Origin: Crossaster papposus
Taxonomy: Eukaryota > Echinodermata > Asteroidea > Velatida > Solasteridae
Assembly: GCA_037893245.1 (NCBI GenBank)
Contig: JBAIAA010000094.1
Span: 682,001-746,000 of the forward strand
DNA: 64,000 nt
Reading direction: 5' to 3'
The notes under the pieces were generated by a model, which searched no databases, had not been told where the DNA came from, and saw only the letters and a program-made list of their open reading frames with translations. The translations under genes were made by a program, and so were the position numbers. Shown here piece after piece: positions 24,801 to 36,540 of this stretch; within the stretch, counting starts at the first letter, position 1; each line of letters opens with the position of its first letter.

Positions 24801-26639
24801 TGTATTGCCGCATAGGCCTATGCCGACAGTGGCCTGACGCATGAATCTCACAGTTTGGGTTCTTTCCATTGAGAAATTTTGGCAATATTTTGTCTAAGAT
24901 GTCGAGCTGGTGAATGTCTCTTCATTCTCGAACAACGTTGAGGTTCGCAGCTCAGATATAAGTCGAGAAAATTATCCTCATTCGCAGCCACCTTTTCTTA
25001 TGTGTATGTTTGTACACGTGTATTGCCGCATAGGCCTATGCCGCCAGTGGCCTGACACATGAGTCTCACGGTTTGGGTTGTTTCCAGTGAGAAGTTTGGC
25101 AATATGTTGGCTCAGATGTCGAGCTGGTGAGTGTCTCTTCATTGTCGAACAACGTTGATGTACGCAGCTCAGATATAAGTCGAGAAAATTATCCTCATTC
25201 GCAGCCATGTTTTCTTATGTGTATCTATGTACACGTGTATTGCCGCATTGGCCTAGGTCGCCAGTGCCCTGACGCATGAGTCTCACAGTTTGGGTTCTTT
25301 CCATTGAGAAATTTGGCAATATTTTGGCTCAGATGTCGAGCTGGTGAGTATCTCTTCATTCTCGAACAACGTTGAGGTTCCCAGCTAAGATTTAAGTCGA
25401 GAAAATAATCCTCATTCGCAGCCACTTTTTCTGATGTGTATGTTTGTACACGTGTATTGCCGCATAGTCCTATGCCGCCAGTGGCCTGACGCAGGAATCT
25501 CACGGTTTGGGTTCTTTTCCAGTGAGAAGTTTGGCAATATTTTGGCTCAGATGTCGAGCTGGTGAGTGTCTCTTCATTCTCGAACAACGTTGAGGTTCGC
25601 AGCTCAAATATAAGTCGAGAAAATTATCCTCATTCGCAGCCATGTTTTCTTATGTGTATCTATGTACACGTGTATTGGCGCATGGGCCTATGTCGCCAGT
25701 GCCCTGACGCACGAGTCTCACAGTTTGGGTTCTTTCCATTGAGAAATTTGGCAATATGTTGGCTCAGATGTCGAGCTGGTGAGTATCTCTTCATTCTCGA
25801 ACAACGTTGAGGTTCCCAGCTGAGATTTAAGTCGAGAAAATAATCCTCATTCGCAGCCACTTTTTCTGATGTGTATGTTTGTACACGTGTATTGCCGCAT
25901 AGGCCTATGCCGCCAGTGGCCTGACGCAGGAATCTCACAGTTTGGGTTCTTTCCATTGAGAAATTTGGCAATATTTTGTCTAAGATGTCGAGCTGGTGAG
26001 TGTCTCTTCATTCTCAAACAACGTTGAGGTTCGCAGCTCAGATATAAGTCGAGAAAACTATCCTCATTCGCAGCCCTGTTTTCTTATGTGTATCTATGTA
26101 CACGTGTATTGGCGCATGGGCCTGGGTCGCCAGTGCCCTGACGCACGAGTCTCACAGTTTGGGTTCTTTCCATTGAGAAATTTGGCAATAATTTGGCTCA
26201 GATGTCGAGCTGGTGAGCAACGCTTCATTCTCGAACAACGTTGAGGTTCCCAGCTAAGATATAAGTCGAGAAAATAATCCTCATTCGCAGCCACCTTTTC
26301 TGATGTGTATGTTTGTACACGTGTATTGCCGCATAGGCCTATGCCGCCAGTGGCCTGACGCATGAATCTCACAGTTTGGGTTCTTTCCATTGATAAATTT
26401 TGGCAATATTTTGTCTAAGATGTCGAGCTGGTGAATGTCTCTTCATTCTCGAACAACGTTGAGGTTCCCAGCTAAGATATAAGTCGAGAAAATAATCCTC
26501 ATTCGCAGCCACCTTTTCTGATGTGTATGTTTGTACACGTGTATTGCCGCATAGGCCTATGCCGCCAGTGGCCTGACACATGAGTCTCACGGTTTGGGTT
26601 GTTTCCAGTGAGAAGTTTGGCAATATGTTGGCTCAGATG

Positions 26640-29600
26640 TCGAGCTGGTGAGTGTCTCTTCATTCTCGAACAACGTTGAGGTACGCAGCTCAGATATAAG
26701 TCGAGAAAATTATCCTCATTCGCAGCCATGTTTTCTTATGTGTATCTATGTACACGTGTATTGCCGCATTGGCCTAGGTCGCCAGTGCCCTGACGCATGA
26801 GTCTCACAGTTTGGGTTCTTTCCATTGAGAAATTTGGCAATATTTTGGCTCAGATGTCGAGCTGGTGAGTATCTCTTCATTCTCGAACAACGTTGAGGTT
26901 CCCAGCTAAGATTTAAGTCGAGAAAATAATCCTCATTCGCAGCCACTTTTTCTGATGTGTATGTTTGTACACGTGTATTGCCGCATAGGCCTATGCCGCC
27001 AGTGGCCTGACGCAGGAATCTCACAGTTTGGGTTCTTTTCCAGTGAAAAGTTTGGCAATATTTTGGCTCAGATGTCGAGCTGGTGAGTGTCTCTTCATTC
27101 TCGAACAACGTTGAGGTTCGCAGCTCAAATATAAGTCGAGAAAATTATCCTCATTCGCAGCCATGTTTTCTTATGTGTATCTATGTACACGTGTATTGGC
27201 GCATGGGCCTATGTCGCCAGTGCCCTGACGCACGAGTCTCACAGTTTGGGTTCTTTCCATTGAGAAATTTGGCAATAATTTGGCTCAGATGTCGAGCTGG
27301 TGAGTATCTCTTCATTCTCGAACAACGTTGAGGTTCGCAGCTCAAATATAAGTCGAGAAAATTATCCTCATTCGCAGCCACCTTTTCTTATGTGTTTGTT
27401 TGTACACGTGTATTGCCGCATAGGCCTATGTCGCCAGTGCCCTGACGCATGGGTCTCACAGTTTGGGTTCTTTCCAGTGGGAAATTTGGCAATATTTTGG
27501 CTCAGATGTCGAGCTGGTGAGTATCTTTTCATTCTCGAACAACGTTGAGGTTCCCAGCTAAGATATAAGTCGAGAAAATAATCCTCATTCGCAGCCACCT
27601 TTTCTGATGTGTATGTTTGTACACGTGTATGGCCGCATAGGCCTATGCCGCCAGTGGCCTGACGCATGAATCTCACAGTTTGGGTTCTTTCCATTGAGAA
27701 ATTTTGGCAATATTTTGTCTAAGATGTCGAGCTGGTGAATGTCTCTTCATTCTCGAACAACGTTGAGGTTCGCAGCTCAGATATAAGTCGAGAAAATTAT
27801 CCTCATTCGCAGCCACCTTTTCTTATGTGTATGTTTGTACACGTGTATTGCCGCATAGGCCTATGCCGCCAGTGGCCTGACACATGAGTCTCACGGTTTG
27901 GGTTGTTTCCAGTGAGAAGTTTGGCAATATGTTGGCTCAGATGTCGAGCTGGTGAGTGTCTCTTCATTCTCGAACAACGTTGAGGTACGCAGCTCAGATA
28001 TAAGTCGAGAAAATTATCCTCATTCGCAGCCATGTTTTCTTATGTGTATCTATGTACACGTGTATTGCCGCATTGGCCTAGGTCGCCAGTGCCCTGACGC
28101 ATGAGTCTCACAGTTTGGGTTCTTTCCATTGAGAAATTTGGCAATATTTTGGCTCAGATGTCGAGCTGGTGAGTATCTCTTCATTCTCGAACAACGTTGA
28201 GGTTCCCAGCTAAGATTTAAGTCGAGAAAATAATCCTCATTCGCAGCCACTTTTTCTGATGTGTATGTTTGTACACGTGTATTGCCGCATAGGCCTATGC
28301 CACCAGTGGCCTGACGCAGGAATCTCACAGTTTGGGTTCTTTCCATTGAGAAATTTGGCAATATTTTGGCTCAGATGTCGAGCTGGTGAGTGTCTCTTCA
28401 TTCTCGAACAACGTTGAGGTACGCAGCTCAGATATAAGTCGAGAAAATTATCCTCATTCGCAGCCATGTTTTCTTATGTGTATCTATGTACACGTGTATT
28501 GCCGCATTGGCCTAGGTCGCCAGTGCCCTGACGCATGAGTCTCACAGTTTGGGTTCTTTCCATTGAGAAATTTGGCAATATTTTGGCTCAGATGTCGAGC
28601 TGGTGAGTATCTCTTCATTCTCGAACAACGTTGAGGTTCCCAGCTAAGATTTAAGTCGAGAAAATAATCCTCATTCGCAGCCACTTTTTCTGATGTGTAT
28701 GTTTGTACACGTGTATTGCCGCATAGGCCTATGCCGCCAGTGGCCTGACGCAGGAATCTCACAGTTTGGGTTCTTTTCCAGTGAAAAGTTTGGCAATATT
28801 TTGGCTCAGATGTCGAGCTGGTGAGTGTCTCTTCATTCTCGAACAACGTTGAGGTTCGCAGCTCAAATATAAGTCGAGAAAATTATCCTCATTCGCAGCC
28901 ATGTTTTCTTATGTGTATCTATGTACACGTGTATTGGCGCATGGGCCTATGTCGCCAGTGCCCTGACGCACGAGTCTCACAGTTTGGGTTCTTTCCATTG
29001 AGAAATTTGGCAATAATTTGGCTCAGATGTCGAGCTGGTGAGTATCTCTTCATTCTCGAACAACGTTGAGGTTCGCAGCTCAAATATAAGTCGAGAAAAT
29101 TATCCTCATTCGCAGCCACCTTTTCTTATGTGTTTGTTTGTACACGTGTATTGCCGCATAGGCCTATGTCGCCAGTGCCCTGACGCATGGGTCTCACAGT
29201 TTGGGTTCTTTCCAGTGGGAAATTTGGCAATATTTTGGCTCAGATGTCGAGCTGGTGAGTATCTCTTCATTCTCGAACAACGTTGAGGTTCCCAGCTAAG
29301 ATATAAGTCGAGAAAATAATCCTCATTCGCAGCCACCTTTTCTGATGTGTATGTTTGTACACGTGTATGGCCGCATAGGCCTATGCCGCCAGTGGCCTGA
29401 CGCATGAATCTCACAGTTTGGGTTCTTTCCATTGAGAAATTTTGGCAATATTTTGTCTAAGATGTCGAGCTGGTGAATGTCTCTTCATTCTCGAACAACG
29501 TTGAGGTTCGCAGCTCAGATATAAGTCGAGAAAATTATCCTCATTCGCAGCCACCTTTTCTTATGTGTATGTTTGTACACGTGTATTGCCGCATAGGCCT

Positions 29601-30770
29601 ATGCCGCCAGTGGCCTGACACATGAGTCTCACGGTTTGGGTTGTTTCCAGTGAGAAGTTTGGCAATATGTTGGCTCAGATGTCGAGCTGGTGAGTGTCTC
29701 TTCATTCTCGAACAACGTTGAGGTACGCAGCTCAGATATAAGTCGAGAAAATTATCCTCATTCGCAGCCATGTTTTCTTATGTGTATCTATGTACACGTG
29801 TATTGCCGCATTGGCCTAGGTCGCCAGTGCCCTGACGCATGAGTATCACAGTTTGGGTTCTTTCCATTGAGAAATTTGGCAATATTTTGGCTCAGATGTC
29901 GAGCTGGTGAGTATCTCTTCATTCTCGAACAACGTTGAGGTTCCCAGCTAAGATTTAAGTCGAGAAAATAATCCTCATTCGCAGCCACTTTTTCTGATGT
30001 GTATGTTTGTACACGTGTATTGCCGCATAGGCCTATGCCACCAGTGGCCTGACGCAGGAATCTCACAGTTTGGGTTCTTTCCATTGAGAAATTTGGCAAT
30101 ATTTTGGCTCAGATGTCGAGCTGGTGAGTGTCTCTTCATTCTCGAACAACGTTGAGGTACGCAGCTCAGATATAAGTCGAGAAAATTATCCTCATTCGCA
30201 GCCATGTTTTCTTATGTGTATCTATGTACACGTGTATTGCCGCATTGGCCTAGGTCGCCAGTGCCCTGACGCATGTGTCTCACAGTTTGGGTTCTTTCCA
30301 TTGAGAAATTTGGCAATATTTTGGCTCAGATGTCGAGCTGGTGAGTATCTCTTCATTCTCGAACAACGTTGAGGTTCCCAGCTAAGATTTAAGTCGAGAA
30401 AATAATCCTCATTCGCAGCCACTTTTTCTGATGTGTATGTTTGTACACGTGTATTGCCGCATAGGCCTATGCCGCCAGTGGCCTGACGCAGGAATCTCAC
30501 AGTTTGGGTTTTTTTCCAGTGAGAAGTTTGGCAATATTTTGGCTCAGATGTCGAGCTGGTGAGTGTCTCTTCATTCTCGAACAACGTTGAGGTTCGCAGC
30601 TCAAATATAAGTCGAGAAAATTATCCTCATTCGCAGCCATGTTTTCTTATGTGTATCTATGTACACGTGTATTGGCGCATGGGCCTATGTCGCCAGTGCC
30701 CTGACGCACGAGTCTCACAGTTTGGGTTCTTTCCATTGAGAAATTTGGCAATAATTTGGCTCAGATGTCG
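26640..30770. repeat. Eight-monomer HOR, period 1738 bp
   Basis: About 2.4 copies of an eight-monomer block (8 x 217 plus 2). Variants repeated at this spacing include GTATGGCCGCATAGG, TATGCCACCAGTGG (28299 and 30037) and the acceptor-like TTTTCCAGTGAAAAG. The last partial copy has diverged. Confidence 0.8.
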
Positions 30771-33700
30771 AGCTGGTGAGTGTCTCTTCATTCTCGAACA
30801 ACGTTGAGGTTCGCAGCTAAGATATAAGTCGAGAAAATTATCCTCATTCGCAGCCACCTTTTCTTATGTGTATGTTTGTACATGTGTATTGCCGCATAGG
30901 CCTATGCCGCCAGTGGCCTGACGCATGAGTCTCACGGTTTGGTTTTTTTTCCAGTGAGAAGTTTGGCAATATTTTGGCTCAGATGTTGAGCTGGTGAGTG
31001 TCTCTTCATTGTCGAACAACGTTGAGGTTCGCAGCTCAGATATAAGTCGAGAAAATTATCCTCATTCGCAGCCATGTTTTCTTATGTGTATCTATGTACA
31101 CGTGTATTGCCGCATTGGCCTATGTCGCCAGTGCCCTAACGCATGAGTCTCTCAGTTTGGGTTCTTTCCATTGAGAAATGTTGCAATAGTTTGGCTCAGA
31201 TGTCGAGCTGGTGAGTGTCTCTTCATTCTCGTACAACGTTGAGGTTCGCAGCTCAAATATAAGTCGAAAAAATTATCCTCATTCGCAGCCACCTTTTCTG
31301 ATGTGTATGTTTGTACACTTGTATTGCCGCATAGGCCTATGCCGTCAGTGCCCTGACTCATGAGTCTCACAGTTTGGGTTCTTTCCATTGAGAAATTTGG
31401 CAATATTTTGGCTCAGATGTCGAGCTGGTGAATGTCTCTTCATTCTCGAACAACGTTGAGGTTCGCAGCTCAGATATAAGTCGAGAAAATTATCCTCATT
31501 CGCAGCCACCTTTTCTTATGTGTATGTTTGTACACGTGTATTGCCGCATAGGCCTATGCCGCCAGTGGCCTGACACATGAGTCTCACGGTTTGGGTTGTT
31601 TCCAGTGAGAAGTTTGGCAATATGTTGGCTCAGATGTCGAGCTGGTGAGTGTCTCTTCATTCTCGAACAACGTTGAGGTACGCAGCTCAGATATAAGTCG
31701 AGAAAATTATCCTCATTCGCAGCCATGTTTTCTTATGTGTATCTATGTACACGTGTATTGCCGCATTGGCCTATGTCGCCAGTGCCCTGACGCATGAGTC
31801 TCACAGTTTGGGTTCTTTCCATTGAGAAATTTGGCAATATTTTGGCTCAGATGTCGAGCTGGTGAGTATCTCTTCATTCTCGAACAACGTTGAGGTTCCC
31901 AGCTAATATTTAAGTCGAGAAAATAATCCTCATTCGCAGCCACTTTTTCTGATGTGTATGTTTGTACACGTGTATTGCCGCATAGGCCTATGCCGCCAGT
32001 GGCCTGACGCAGGAATCTCACAGTTTGGGTTCTTTCCATTGAGAAATTTGGCAATATTTTGTCTAAGATGTCGAGCTGGTGAATGTCTCTTCATTCTCAA
32101 ACAACGTTGAGGTTCGCAGCTCAGATATAAGTCGAGAAAATTATCCTCATTCGCAGCCCTGTTTTCTTATGTGTATCTATGTACACGTGTATTGGCGCAT
32201 GGGCCTATGTCGCCAGTGCCCTGACGCACGAGTCTCTCAGTTTGGGTTCTTTCCATTGAGAAATTTGGCAATAATTTGGCTCAGATGTCGAGCTGGTGAG
32301 TGTCTCTTCATTCTCGAACAACGTTGAGGTTCGCAGCTCAAATATAAGTCGAGAAAATAATCCTCATTCGCAGCCACCTTTTCTGATGTGTATGTTTGTA
32401 CACGTGTATTGCCGCATAGGCCTATGCCGTCAGTGCCCTGACTCATGAGTCTCACAGTTTGGGTTCTTTCCATTGAGAAATTTGGCAATATTTTGGCTCA
32501 GATGTCGAGCTGGTGAGTATCTCTTCATTCTCGAACAACGTTGAGGTTCCCAGCTGAGATTTAAGTCGAGAAAATAATCCTCATTGGCAGCCACTTTTTC
32601 TGATGTGTATGTTTGTACACGTGTATTGCCGCATAGGCCTATGCCGCCAGTGGCCTGACGCAGGAATCTCACAGTTTGGGTTCTTTCCATTGAGAAATTT
32701 GGCAATATTTTGTCTAAGATGTCGAGCTGGTGAGTGTCTCTTCATTCTCGAACAACGTTGAGGTACGCAGCTCAGATATAAGTCGAGAACATTATCCTCA
32801 TTCGCAGCCATGTTTTCTTATGTGTATCTATGTACACGTGTATTGCCGCATTGGCCTAGGTCGCCAGTGCCCTGACGCATGAGTCTCACAGTTTGGGTTC
32901 TTTCCATTGAGAAATTTGGCAATATTTTGGCTCAGATGTCGAGCTGGTGAGTATCTCTTCATTCTCGAACAACGTTGAGGTTCCCAGCTAAGATTTAAGT
33001 CGAGAAAATAATCCTCATTCGCAGCCACTTTTTCTGATGTGTATGTTTGTACACGTGTATTGCCGCATAGGCCTATGCCGCCAGTGGCCTGACGCAGGAA
33101 TCTCACAGTTTGGGTTCTTTCCATTGAGAAATTTGGCAATAGTTTGGCTCAGATGTCGAGCTGGTGAGTGTCTCTTCATTCTCGAACAACGTTGAAGTAC
33201 GCAGCTCAGATATAAGTCGAGAAAATTATCCTCATTCGCAGCCATGTTTTCTTATGTGTATCTATGTACACGTGTATTGCCGCATTGGCCTAGGTCGCCA
33301 GTGCCCTGACGCATGAGTCTCACAGTTTGGGTTCTTTCCATTGAGAAATTTGGCAATATTTTGGCTCAGATGTCGAGCTGGTGAGTATCTCTTCATTCTC
33401 GAACAACGTTGAGGTTCCCAGCTAAGATTTAAGTCGAGAAAATAATCCTCATTCGCAGCCACTTTTTCTGATGTGTATGTTTGTACACGTGTATTGCCGC
33501 ATAGGCCTATGCCGCCAGTGGCCTGACGCAGGAATCTCACAGTTTGGGTTCTTTCCATTGAGAAATTTGGCAATATTTTGGCTCAGATGTCGAGCTGGTG
33601 AGTGTCTCTTCATTCTCGAACAACGTTGAGGTTCGCAGCTTAAATATAAGTCGAGAAAATTATCCTCATTCGCAGCCACCTTTTCTGATGTGTATGTTTG

Positions 33701-34391
33701 TACACTTGTATTGCCGCATAGGCCTATGCCGTCAGTGCCCTGACGCATGGGTCTCACGGTTTGGGTTTTTTCCAGTGAGAAATTTGGCAATATTTTGGCT
33801 CCGATGTCGATCTGGTGAGTGTCTCTTCATTCTCGAACAACGTTGAGGTTCGCAGCTCAGATATAAGTCGAGAAAATTATCCTCATTCGCAGCCATGTTT
33901 TCTTATGTGTATCTATGTACACGTGTATTGCCGCATTGGCCTAGGTCGCCAGTGCCCTGACGCATGAGTCTCACAGTTTGGGTTCTTTCCATTGAGAAAT
34001 TTTGCAATATTTTGGCTCAGATGTCGAGCTGGTGAGTATCTCTTCATTCTCGAACAACGTTGAGGTTCCCAGCTAAGATTTAAGTCGAGAAAATAATCCT
34101 CCTTCGCAGCCACTTTTTCTGATGTGTATGTTTGTACACGTGTATTGCCGCATAGGCCTATGCCGCCAGTGGCCTGACGCATGAATCTCACAGTTTGGGT
34201 TCTTTCCATTGAGAAATTTGGCAATATTTTGTCTAAGATGTCGAGCTGGTGAATGTCTCTTCATTCTCGAACAACGTTGAGGTTCGCAGCTCAGATATAA
34301 GTCGAGAAAATTATCCTCATTCGCAGCCACCTTTTCTTATGTGTATGTTTGTACACGTGTATTGCCGCATAGGCCTATGTCGCCAGTGCCC
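30771..34391. repeat. Mixed satellite monomers bordering the insertion
   Basis: Monomers of several types with no long period I can establish. Mildly private variants occur, such as TGACTCATGAGTC (31352 and 32440), ATTGGCAGCC near 32583 and CCTTCGCAGCC near 34101. The final 300 bp closely matches about 43.4–43.7 kb and 45.15–45.45 kb in the right block, which links the two blocks' history. Confidence 0.75.
34383..34391 (+). repeat. Target-site duplication, left copy
   Basis: CCAGTGCCC immediately before the element; it belongs to the satellite consensus. The next base, T, is both the first base of the TIR and the satellite base in this position, so the duplication may be read as nine or ten bases. 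Confidence 0.88.
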
Positions 34392-34420
34392 TAGTCTAGT
34401 CCTAGACCCTTGTGTTATTT
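34392..34420 (+). repeat. Left terminal inverted repeat
   Basis: About 29 bp starting TAGTCTAGTCCTAGACC and ending TTGTGTTATTT. It aligns with the reverse complement of 37177–37207 with a few mismatches and small gaps. The first bases form a mini-hairpin: GTCTAG 34394–34399, TC, CTAGAC 34402–34407. Confidence 0.82.
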
Positions 34421-34735
34421 CGGCGCCCACGCGCGCAGATTCGTTAACGCTGTCTCTTTTTCAAATCCCGACTTCGTGTGCGTTGGTGTCTCACGCATGC
34501 GTAGTTTACATAATGCAGCTGGATCCATACTCGCACTGGAGCCGACGTTTGACAAACGTACATGATTTTGGATTCCCCAATGGGTCTAGCACTAGTTGGC
34601 AATCAATTGTTAACTTTAACCTTAGTTTTCGACGAATCTCCCTCGCTTTTCCGAGGGATCCAATCAGCGACCGAGTTTGAGCCTCATCATGAATTATTGA
34701 TTATACACAAATATAAGATACTGTGTGTGTGTACA
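34421..34735. other. Element interior, unique sequence, no gene
   Basis: No credible coding frame and no recognised family. Two short hairpins are visible: ACGTTTG-A-CAAACGT at 34545–34559, and TCCCTCG/CGAGGGA with a six-base loop at 34639–34658. This may be the remaining original body of the transposon. Confidence 0.6.
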
Positions 34736-34860
34736 CAAGACAGTGTACATGTACAACATTGTACATGTACAATGTACATGTATGTGATGGTGACTGTATG
34801 CACGTGCATTGCGCGAAATGTGCAGACTTTTAATAGCATTGTACATGTACGTGTGTCCGA
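34727..34860. repeat. GTACATGTAC-rich palindromic tract
   Basis: A run of GTGTGTGTACAC and overlapping TACATGTA motifs. It includes a perfect 20-bp palindrome at 34756–34775 (ACATTGTACA followed by its inverse). It is low-complexity DNA of a kind common between genes in several marine invertebrates. Confidence 0.8.
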
Positions 34861-35093
34861 TCTTCCGGGGCATGGCAGTGCAAGCTAGCTACAGCCACCG
34901 GTACCGTATCGCGGGTCTGCCCGCTGCAGCATCGCTATGTTATGGTGCTTCAGCGCGGTGCGTTTTTTTGTATTCCAGTGTATCGAACGTACAGTACGTC
35001 AGTATTAGCCTCAAATCTAGTGAGGTCGTGCTTCATTTTGGCAAACAGTTAATTACCTGTAAAAACTACCTTTCCCTGAAATAAAAGGGGACA
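34861..35093. other. Element interior, no gene or known feature
   Basis: Unique sequence with no convincing frame. A small hairpin GCGGG-TCTG-CCCGC lies near 34912. Nothing else is recognised before the foldback structure that follows. Confidence 0.55.
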
Positions 35094-35627
35094 TTTATGG
35101 TGGCTCTGCATGGAGGGACATAAAAGTCGTGAATTTGTTTGCGAGTAGTTGTGAAACTATTCGCGACTTGTCGTGAATTTATTCGCGACTGGTTGTTAAT
35201 ATTTTTGCGACTGTTCGTGAATATTTTTGCGACTAGTCGTATAATTCGTGATTATTAGTGAATTTTTTCGCTACTAGTCGCGAATTTTTTTCGCGACTAT
35301 TGAAAATATTGACGACTATTCGCGAACAAATATTTACGACTAGTCGCAAAAAACAAGTCGTAAAAAATTCAGGACTCAAATTTGCGACTTGTCGTTAATT
35401 TATTTGCGACTGGTCGTAAATATTTTTGCAACTAGTCGCAAATAATTTCACAACTAGTCGTGACAAAATTCGCGACTAGTCGCAAATTTTGTCACGACTA
35501 GTTGTGAAATTATTTGCGACTAGTTGCAAAAATATTTACGACCAGTCGCAAATAAATTAACGACAAGTCGCAAATTTGTCGTGAAAATGTTCACAACTTT
35601 TGATATCCCTCAGGGCCACCATATAAA
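35094..35627. mobile_element. Nested foldback/MITE-like element 1
   Basis: About 534 bp bounded by imperfect inverted ends: TATGGTGGCTCTG at 35096–35108 and CAGGGCCACCATA at 35611–35623. Similarity extends inward (AGGGACATAAAAGT on the left; ACTTTTGATATCCCT on the right). The body is built almost wholly of short units around GCGACTAGTCG and TTGCGACTTGTCG, alternating with AT-rich links. The whole segment can fold on itself. The design, inverted arms made of short repeats, resembles foldback elements such as Drosophila FB and sea urchin TU; homology to either is not shown. No coding sequence is present. Confidence 0.75.
35380..35575. repeat. 196-bp near-perfect palindrome
   Basis: Two 98-base arms meet with no spacer between 35477 and 35478, in the middle of GACTAGTC. 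By eye the arms pair at 97 of 98 positions. The single mismatch is the C of AATTCGCG on the left, opposite the A in CGCAAATT on the right. The palindrome is expected to extrude a cruciform or fold as one long hairpin. Confidence 0.92.
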
Positions 35628-35632
35628 TTAGT

Positions 35633-36395
35633 AGCCCCAGTCCCACTGAAGCCGGATATGCTACGGATCGCCCCGGATCGCCCCGGATGAAACTACGTTT
35701 GATCCGGGGTGGTCCGGGAAGGAAATCAAAAACAAAGTGACATGTTCCCCGATCCTACTACGGTTCTACTACGGTTTGACTACGGTTCTGCCACGAATGG
35801 GCCCGGATCACCCCGGTTCAAGCCTGTTTTTCCCCCATGACCCCGGATGGTCACGGATTCACTACGGTTCCGCCACGGTTTCACTACGGATGCGCCACGG
35901 TTCATCCCGGATGTGCCACGGTTCACCCCGGATGACCCCGGATACACTACGGTTCATCCCGGTTAATCCGGGAAATACCGTGGTGACACCGTAGTGAATC
36001 CGTGGTGATCCGTAGTGGAACCGTAGTGGAACCAACTCCCGTTTCATCCTGGATAAACACGGTTACACTACGGTTACGCTACTTTTTATCCCGGATACAC
36101 TAGGGATCATCACGATCGCACTACGGTTTCACTACGGTTCTTCGCCGCCCCCCTCTCCCTTCCCGGATGGCCCCGGATCACTCCGGATGCTAGATGCTGA
36201 TCCAGGGTGACGCTCGACTTCCCGGACTCACTACGGATGTCCCCGGATGGTCCCGGATGCATGGCCCCGGATAGTCCCGGATAGTCCCGGATTATCACGG
36301 TTTGACTAAGGTTCCACTCCGGATGACCCCGGATATGAACCGTAGTGCATCCGGGTTGATCCGTAGCGTATCCGGCTTTCGGTGGGACTGGGGCT
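35633..36395. mobile_element. Nested foldback/MITE-like element 2
   Basis: About 763 bp with inverted ends. The left arm 35633–35669 starts AGCCCCAGTCCCACTGAAGC and reaches GCTACGGATC. The right arm 36358–36395 is its inverse (GATCCGTAGCGTATCCGGC to GGGACTGGGGCT) with about three differences. The interior is a degenerate array of 10–11 bp units of the form GGNTNNNNCCC/CACTACGGTTC, mostly CCCCGGAT- and CTACGGTT-like, with some inverted units (CCGTAGTGGAACC) around 35970–36030. Open frames of 85–106 codons here are repeat artefacts. No clear target duplication was found. Confidence 0.75.
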
Positions 36396-36488
36396 TTGGA
36401 GGTTTTCACCATAGAGCAAAGTTGTTTCAATCAACAAATTCACCCGCAGTCACAAATAAACGCCGGGGCAGCTATGATTTGCTGTGTC
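36396..36488. other. Short unique stretch in the element
   Basis: About 90 bp with no recognisable feature between foldback element 2 and the next TACATGTA tract. Confidence 0.5.
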
Positions 36489-36540
36489 AATGTACATGTA
36501 AAGTACATGTACATGTACATATGTACATGTACTGTATGGT
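36489..36540. repeat. TACATGTA tract with a 24-bp palindrome
   Basis: Overlapping GTACATGTAC motifs. Bases 36509–36532 form a perfect 24-bp palindrome centred on CATATG. Confidence 0.85.

Larger units (their letters stand above)
1..34391. repeat. 217-bp satellite array, left block
   Basis: About 158 head-to-tail copies of a monomer of 217 bp (a few are 216–220), all in one orientation and already in progress at base 1. Recurring landmarks in order are GATGTCGAGCTGGTGAGTG, CTCGAACAACGTTGAGG, GATATAAGTCGAGAAAAT, CCTCATTCGCAGCC, a TACACGTGTA palindrome, a CATAGGCCTATG palindrome, CCAGTGCCCTGACGCATG, GTCTCACAGTTTGGGTTC and GAGAAATTTGGCAATATTTT. Copies differ at linked diagnostic positions (for example CACGTG or CACTTG; CATAGG, CATTGG or CATGGG; CAGTG or CATTG), so distinct monomer types exist and are arranged in higher-order blocks. 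No coding function is credible: the period is not divisible by three and no open frame runs through more than about 1.7 monomers. It ends inside a monomer at the insertion at 34392. Confidence 0.97.

Noticed and set aside
1-34391. Dozens of repeated open frames of 66–120 codons on both strands, many starting with ATG
   Set aside because: They are one satellite read in shifting frames. The 217-bp period is not a multiple of three, no frame continues through the array, and both strands give equally long frames in overlapping positions.
34639-34658. Hairpin TCCCTCG/CGAGGGA as a rho-independent terminator
   Set aside because: No following T-run and the context is eukaryotic; probably chance self-complementarity in the element.
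34249-34680. 143-codon open frame crossing the left insertion boundary
   Set aside because: Half is satellite and half transposon sequence, joined by the insertion. No known domain and no independent support.
35737-36430. Open frames of 85–106 codons with repetitive H-G-S-R-M or R-G-H-P-like composition
   Set aside because: They follow from the degenerate CCCCGGAT/CTACGGTT units; amino-acid periodicity mirrors the DNA repeat.
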